Source: Arabidopsis thaliana (lineage: Eukaryota > Streptophyta > Magnoliopsida > Brassicales > Brassicaceae). Taken from it: a DNA stretch of 64,000 nt. The notes beneath the pieces are model-generated. The model was not told where the DNA came from. It did no database searches and saw only the letters and a list, made by a program, of their open reading frames with translations. The stretch covers positions 242,501-306,500 of the forward strand of contig NC_037304.1 in assembly GCF_000001735.4 (NCBI RefSeq). The letters run 5' to 3'. Of this stretch, positions 57,373 to 64,000 are shown piece after piece. A program made the translations under genes and the position numbers. The stretch's first letter is position 1. Each line of letters begins with the position of its first letter.

Positions 57373-59370
57373 ATAGAATGAAATACACATTAACCTCCTT
57401 CTCCATTTACTGTTCTTTGATTCTAACCTCCTTCTCCATTTCCCGTTCTGTCCTAGTTCTTTGTTTCTAACATTCTTAGCTTACCGAGATAAGCAATTCC
57501 CTACCTAGAAAAAGATGATCAAAGGCATTGAGGATCAAGCTATCCTTCTTTTGCTGTTGAATTGAATTGAATTATGTTTTGGTAAGGACATCAGTATTGA
57601 TCCTCGTCTGATATAGAGACTTTCAGGTTTTCTAGATCAGCTATTATCCTTTGAAACTCATTAACGTCCTCAAACTAAGGAAAGAAGTGCTCAGTGAGCT
57701 TTAAATGATTGAATTGGACTTTCGGTCAGAAGTGAGCCTAAGCTTTGTTGTGAGCTGTCTCGTTTCCCTGTACTCGCATTCGCTTACATCAAACCAATCA
57801 AGCTAGGATTCTTGTGGGATTGACTCCTGGTAAGGAACCGTCTTTACATCTCTAACTTGTTGGCTCGTTAGGAAGGGAAGTTAAAGCTTGCCTGTAAGGG
57901 GAAGGCAAGCTCTCTAAGCAAGCTGTTTTCATGCCTATACTAGCTTTCTTTGTTTGACAGGTTGGGGGAATACCCAATTCAAAGAGATCAAGCTTACACT
58001 GCACAGATTTGACCTTATTAAGAAAGTTTCCGGGAAGGGGTAGAAGATGCTAGATGTTTCCCTAGGGTCTTGACTAGTTCCTACTTCCTTGCTTCCAGTG
58101 TAGAAGGTGTAGCTGGCATACTGGAGTCAATATCTTAGTTCAGTTGTTGCCTCCGGTTGTCATACTGGAATGAGTCAATATCTTAGTATCGTCTGTAATG
58201 TGGAAGAAGTAGCTAGATGTCTTCCCTGTGGTTCTCTGCTAGTGGATACTTCTCTCTAGCGGTGTATCGGGTGTTGGCACTTCGGTTGTTGCCAGTCCTG
58301 TCATTTCCTAGAATATGTGTTAGTATAGGCTGGAATATGTAAGTATTGTCTAGAAGTTCCCTGTTGGTCCCTTACTAGTCTGCTCTTCTTTGTTCCAGTG
58401 AGTTCTGTCATGAAGTGTAGCTCATGTTAGGATTACCCGGGAAGCGAGCTTGTCGACGACGACGGGTAAGCCGTGTGAGCGGTTAAGGGTTGCTTGTTGC
58501 TCAGCTGTCTTTAGTCAATATCTTATGAATGTTCCGGTCCAGGGAATAATGTGAATGTAGCTAGAGTGTTCCTAAGGTGCGTGCATACTAGGGCTTCTTC
58601 CTCTAGTTACCGTTGTAGCTGAACCAGCACTTGCAGCTGTATATTCTGGGCGAGGAGCGTAAGCGACATGGCATATTTGTGAAAGAATCTCCCTTCTCTT
58701 CGTTCGGACTAGCCATGAATAACCAGTTGGTTGCTTCCAGTGGAGGAACCCCTGTTCATGCATGGCGGGGCCCGGGATCCCTTGCTGCTGCGGTAAAAGA
58801 GTCTTCCTTCTTCTGGGCGGAATGTGTATGAGTAGGCGTGAAGTAGGCGAAGCAGTCCTCCCGTTGATACGTGGGATAGGAGAAGGGGTCTACCACTTTA
58901 TATCACTAAGTTCCCCCTCTCCGTCTTGCAGGTATTGTTTCTGGGTTGTGTCTGCTTCCCGCTGTGCAGCTTCCACTTCCTTTCTTTGTTCTCTGGGAAT
59001 AAGTAGCATGAAGAGTTCATCTGTTGTCCGTAGGTCCCTGGCTGAGTTATCATGTGTAGCTAAGTACGATCTGCGTTCTGCTGTCAGTTAATAATCTCCT
59101 CCTCTCTTTGTTCGGATGGGAACTATTGTATCTGTTGTTAACCCTTGTATCTGGCTACGCCGCCCTTAGAAGCAGAGTAGCCAGTCCAGTAGGTGTAGTT
59201 AGTTATCTGTTCAAGTAGGTAGGAGGAACCCAGCTTCTCCTATCTCATAGGAGGAACCCGTAGAATCAATATCTTTTCTTTCTTTCCACAGAAGGTCAGC
59301 GGTCATACTCTTCGTACTGTTGTTAGCTGTTCCTGTTCCAGACGAAGTAAGGTAGCCGGCTCAGTCTCTT
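57373..59370. other. non-coding spacer
   Basis: No gene is supported in this 2-kb stretch. Recurrent loosely similar phrases ('gtcaatatctta', 'gtgtagctgg') near 58100-58500 suggest decayed duplication. Confidence 0.45.
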
Positions 59371-59444
59371 ACTCGGAGAGGAACGCCTACTACTCGACTA
59401 ATAGGAGAGGAACGCCTACTACTCGACTAATAGGAGAGGAACGC
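59371..59444 (+). repeat. tandem array of the dispersed mini-repeat
   Basis: The unit of about 26 bp containing ACTCGACTAATAGGAGAGGA and then ACGCC is present twice in full and once in part, in tandem. It is the only tandem site of a family otherwise seen as single scattered copies. Confidence 0.85.
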
Positions 59445-62400
59445 CTTTGACTTCTTTCTCTTTCGAAAAAAAGGAATGTAGTTAGCCTAATCACTGGGAT
59501 GATGATTGGATCAGTTTAGCTACTCTGTTAAGGTCTACATCAGGAGGTTCAACTAAGCCCGCAGGTATATTTGGCAGGCACCTGAAGCGAGTTGACTCTA
59601 GCTAGGAAGTTCTTCTCTGGCCTGTCACCTGAGTTAGAGGCTAGGCTCCGAAGCCTTCAGTTCTTTAGTCTCCCTGAGAGTTGTTAGAGAAGGCAGCATT
59701 GGTCGAGAGAGTGTGAGCGAAGCGTAGTAGCGCTGCTATACCGAGAAAAGTAATCAAACCTAAATCTAGGAAATACAGCTGGGTGTGCTCATGTTGGCTA
59801 GGTAGCAGGGCCAGACAATCCCTTTACTTTCACTTTCGTGTGTGCGTACTATTAAGAGTTACGTGTGTGCGTACTATTAAGAGTTAGGAGTATACCAGCA
59901 CAGAGAGAGGAGTGTGCTTCAGGTAGAGCACAGAGGAGGATAACAGTTAGGAGAGTTAGGAAGGAGTAACCCAGCACTGTGCTAGAGAAAGCAGAGGAGT
60001 ACCGAGAAAAAGCAGCAGTGTGCTGTACAGAGAACAGAGGAAAAAAAAGTTCGCAGCAAAAGATAAAACAGAGACGGAACCTTCCCCCCTTCATGCTGTA
60101 CAAAAGCGGCCAGCACAAGGTCAAGGCGAAGACGGAGCAGCACTACCTGGAGATGATCCTGGCGAAGAACGAACCATTACCATTCTAAGGAGGGGGAAGC
60201 ACTACTATATATCTCTTTCTTAAGAAGCTATTTCTAAGTTCCACTTTCCATTAACCGAAGTCTAATGATCGCCTGGCATTAGCGCCATCCTACCGTCTCG
60301 TTTATGAGCTTGCATCTTGTACTTCTCCTGCCTCTGAAGGACCGGACCAATGATAGACCATGGGAAACAGGAAATTGACCAATGATAGTTACTCGGAAAC
60401 TGGGAATAGGTTCGGGGTCTAGCTATTTACCATAGTAAGCTATCCTTAAGGGCTTCGATCGGTCCATATCAAGAAAGTCATTCCGCTTACGGCTAGCGAG
60501 CACTTTCTTTTGGTGAATATCCGGCGAATGAAATAACCATTGTAAAAGCTAGAGATGAATGCCCAGCACTCTCGGACTGATCATCTTGCTGCAAGAAAGC
60601 TTCAGGTCATTGCTGGTTCGTATGATCCAGCTTCCAGTACAAAGGCAATGTACTAAGAAAGCCAAACTTGGACAGGGGCCCTTACGTATCTAAGACATAG
60701 TTCGTGGCATACGATCGAAGAAAGCTGGGCGGAAAGCTCGGACACCAACCTCAAAAGGCGGTGTTGACCCTGTTACAGTACAGGGAAGATCCGTTTAGCC
60801 AAAACGAGAAGATCTTCCATAGTCTAGTTAGGGGGTGGATTTTTTTCATTCCTCAATGGGTGCTGCTTTTGACTGCTATCTCGTATCGATCTAGTATTGC
60901 GGCTTACGCTAGATTGACACCTTTCCTTGAATACGAATAAACGTGAGAGCCAACCCCATAGGTATGACCCAGGAGGGCCAAAAGTGGCATTTCTTGCTTC
61001 TTAAAAAGCTGATTGTGAAGAGGGTCTGCCCTTTGAATCTCCTCGAGCCGGGTCTAGTCAGTCTTTTTCCCTCGCCCTGGGGAATCGTAGCTCTGTCTCT
61101 GCCTATTATGCTGGTACCTAAGAAGGAATGGGGCGACCGACCCCATGTTACTAATCGAAAACGTTCGTTTCGAGACCCCCATGTGTCCTTTGATGCTGAC
61201 TGAGCTACCGAAGCGATGTTGGTTAGGATTGCAAGACACGTCGTTTTAGTCGGGCAATATCCGATGTCGGAAGAACAAGAACTGAATAGGCTCGCAGACC
61301 TGGTACCTTAAAGTCTTCACCGTTTGAGAACACCCGAATCCGAGTGGCTTAGCAAGAGACTCTAAGACAGATCATCCGCGCCGGAATCCCCTAACTTCAT
61401 TTTTGGTATTCCCTTTTCGGGTTCTAGAGTCGACAAGCCCATAAGACGATACCGATGCCCAGAGACCGAACACAGACTTATCTTTCCCATATGGCTCTAT
61501 AAGACATCCATGGAATCTTTCCACCCCCAACATCTCTATTCTTTCTATTCCGAATGGCGCCCAGTATTTTTAAGTATGGTTGTATACTTTTCCTGCCTGG
61601 AACTCCTGAATTAATTCTTTTTCTATAGGAAGGAACTCAAGCAATCCGGCATCCCCGGCAGCTATGCAATTACTTAATTCAGTCTACAATAATTTGGTGT
61701 CCGATTTTCGGCTAGTGGACAGCTATACCAATAATCCTGTATACAGCTGTATAATATTTTTTCTAAAGGATTATCGGTGAGCAAGAATTAAAATGTAGTT
61801 TTGAGTTTCGTTAGTTAACCTACCTTTTTCTTTTGGTGGTGAGTTTCCTTTTAGGGGGTTACGAGCCTTTAGCATTCAGATTGGGCAATGCGAGATAGAT
61901 TGATTTACATTTACCTCGAGGATAGTCTTTCTTTTCCAAGCGCGCTTTCCCAACCTGCCATATGTCCGATACATAGTCGAGGGCTCTATACGAGCGCCTT
62001 TCTTTCAACTCTATCTATTCTTGCTTTTCAAACATTGTATTCCTTATAGAATATCATCTCATGTCTATCTATAGTATAACGTTTCTCATAGTGGCATAGC
62101 GGCTCCGAGGTGATTCTTTCTGGTATCCGTCCTCTCTCATACTGCTTTAAGGTTGGAGGATTTAGTTCAAGCTAGTCTCCTATGGTGAAGATCTCTATAT
62201 TTGTTAAGACTGTATGAAAGAAATCACATATAGTAATCATCTAAGAATATATCTATACTATAATGGTTGCATCTAACATTTCTCATAGTGTAGATAAGGC
62301 AGTCCCCGGAGCTAAGAAAACTACGCTATTCAAAGCAATCCGCCCAAGGAAGGCTAGCTAGTCGAGTCTAATGCTAGGCTAGGTGATTCCTCTCTATCAA

Positions 62401-63950
62401 TGACCGAAGCTTAATCCAGAGAGAGAGCTCACTATACCACCAGGTTGCCACATTTGCTTATGAAACAAGAACAGCTTATCCCGAGGCTCTGAAAGACTGA
62501 GGGTAGTCACTCAAAAAGTAATCCGTCACTTCGCCCGAAAAGCACTATAGGGGATTCCGGCCAAGCGAGCATAAAAATACAATACCCAACTTTCTGTTTC
62601 AGCCCACTCCACTTCATTGACCGAGACTTTCTATTCCGAACCGGTTCGGTTAAAGACCTAGCCACGAGACCAACTCCGGGCTGTCTCGTAAAAGATCAAT
62701 TCCCAGATGCTCTTACTCGACGCCCACAGGCAAGCTTGTTTAGAGAAGGAGAGTTCTCTTCATCAGGGAAACTGCTCAACCTCCACTATTTCCATAAGCA
62801 TGATTATGCACTAGCAGACATAAAGTGCCAAGAAGAGAAAACGCATAACTCATAAGCCAAAGATGTATTCGATCCTGAATTGAACGTAATTTTTTCCGAT
62901 TGGTTGGAAGGTAAGGATAGCATGATTGACTGGTTGCGGGTCCCTTGGATCATGGGCCACAGCTATTTGGATAGATTCAGATCCTTTCATGTAGTAGAGT
63001 CTTTGATGGGCTCGGATCCTTTTCATGATTTCATGTGAGGACACCTTTGGCGGGCTTTTTTGATAGATCCAGGATTTCTGTGCGATATCGATCTTCTCTT
63101 TATGGCTTTGGTTAATCTATCGTCTAGCTGTCTTGGTCTTCCGAAAAGGCGAAGACAAACGCATGGATTTACTTTATTCTATGACTAAACCAGAATCACC
63201 CCGGAGTGAGCTGTTCCATAAGGGGCTCATATTATCCGACAGAGCAGAGCTATCATGCCGAAGAAGCCTTTTTCTTTCTACGCCCCGGTGGCATCTTGAC
63301 TTTCCTAGGTCTCTAATAGTTCCCCATAAAAGAGTCAATGGGCTGAGCTGATCGAGTCCCATTTTCTGGCTGCAAGGCCCGGCCCGAGTAGTCAATGGTT
63401 GCTACCGCTCACTGCGCTTCTCTGTACCATTTCATTTCTAGTCAAAATGGATGCTGGGCATATCTACTGACCCGACAAGCTGACGTAATTCTATCCATCC
63501 GTAGCTGTCTGTGCCGCTACCTCTATCCAGCAGATCCAGTGCCAACCGATCTATATCTAGCTTTGGCCGGCCGGGCCAACCCACCTATACAGAGTTGATG
63601 CCATGCCCGCCTAACCACGAAAGAAAGCATCCAATATTTCAAGACTTTCTCCACAGAGCTCTAAAATCCTTTCTCCGAAGATCCAGGCTCACTTTTTCAG
63701 GCAATGGAATGACCCGAGCAAAGGAAAGGGATCAAGGCAATAACTACGCGCATCAAGGTGATACCTAGACCGAGCGAATCTGACCGTAGCCTATCATACT
63801 GAGTGAAAGCGTGCCGAACCAAGGGAACTTGCCTTTAATCTTAGGCTCGCAGCTACTAGGTGCGTACCCTTGAACCTAGCCCGCCCTAGGGTACAGGCAT
63901 TGAAAGACGGCTTTCAGAATAGGCTTTTTTGTACGAAGAGAAGGTTACAC
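59445..63950. other. non-coding spacer
   Basis: This 4.5-kb stretch has no recognised gene. A 25-bp tandem duplication (CGTGTGTGCGTACTATTAAG and on) lies at about 59837-59886. The frames at 60704-60940, 60943-61203, 62850-63044 and 63133-63351 are unrecognised and have no supporting motif. Confidence 0.45.
59837..59886 (+). repeat. 25-bp tandem duplication
   Basis: Two adjacent copies of a unit starting CGTGTGTGCGTACTATTAAG, identical by eye, lie in non-coding DNA. Confidence 0.85.
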
Positions 63951-63953
63951 TAC

Positions 63954-63994
63954 TATATAAGATAAGTAATTCATTATAAGATAAGTAATTCATT
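63954..63994 (+). repeat. 19-bp tandem duplication at window end
   Basis: TATAAGATAAGTAATTCAT occurs twice in direct succession just before the right edge. The array could continue beyond the window. Confidence 0.85.
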
Positions 63995-64000
63995 GTGCTA

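Noticed and set aside
59371-59444. CRISPR-like array
   Set aside because: The units are directly tandem with no unique spacers, and plant mitochondria have no CRISPR systems.
60704-61203. Two plus-strand frames of about 80 codons
   Set aside because: I could not match them to any family and they have no promoter or neighbour context, so they are left as spacer.

Overview
This window is angiosperm mitochondrial DNA, very probably from the mustard family (Brassicaceae). The evidence is a set of plant mitochondrial genes (nad7, atp8, atp6, atp9, nad3, rps12), group II introns with GTGCG 5' ends, many codons that need C-to-U editing, and chloroplast-derived trnD and trnW beside native trnI-CAU, trnS-UGA and trnQ. 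Two points favour Brassicaceae. The ccmF gene is present only as its separate C-terminal part, ccmFN2 (203 codons), and a nuclear ARF17 (auxin response factor) fragment sits in the mitochondrial DNA. The species cannot be named from this window.

Layout. 0-2.8 kb: nad7 exons 3, 2 and 1 on the minus strand with introns 1 and 2 complete and intron 3 cut by the window edge. 3.5-4.3 kb: mitovirus polymerase fossil. 4.5-5.2 kb: atp8 and its promoter. 5.55 kb: rrn26 fragment. 7.8 kb: trnI-CAU. 9-21 kb: mostly non-coding with copia and gypsy fossils and diverged repeats. 21.4-23.4 kb: duplicated atp6 presequence, trnS-UGA, atp6 and its promoter. 23.7-25.8 kb: degenerate repeat field. 27.3-29.0 kb: rrn18 3' fragment, chimeric orf262, atp9 and its promoter. 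30-36.8 kb: copia, LINE, trnD, a second mitovirus-like piece and gypsy gag. 36.8-44.3 kb: almost featureless apart from a dispersed short repeat. 44.3-46.6 kb: tRNA-like element, chimeric orf324, nad3, rps12. 47.7-49.7 kb: LINE fragment, unrecognised reading frames, ccmFN2. 50.5-57.4 kb: copia pieces, trnQ, ARF17 piece, trnW and an AT-rich orphan orf245. The rest is non-coding with small tandem repeats.

How the genes work together. nad3 and nad7 encode complex I subunits; atp6, atp8 and atp9 encode the Fo and stalk parts of ATP synthase; ccmFN2 serves cytochrome c haem attachment; rps12 and the tRNAs serve mitochondrial translation. atp8, atp6 and atp9 each lie downstream of the same CATAAGAGA-type promoter module. 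atp8 and atp6 share about 210 bp of 5' flank that runs through the start codon.

The most interesting content is a pair of related chimeric membrane ORFs with nad5-like N-termini. orf262 lies just downstream of atp9 and orf324 just upstream of nad3-rps12, the arrangement typical of cytoplasmic male-sterility genes. Also notable are a Phe-type tRNA body carrying a Tyr (GUA) anticodon inside an 8-bp clamp, an orphan AT-rich ORF whose start codon sits in a predicted hairpin, and a dispersed mini-repeat family present in both orientations. All similarities were judged by eye and no database search was run.
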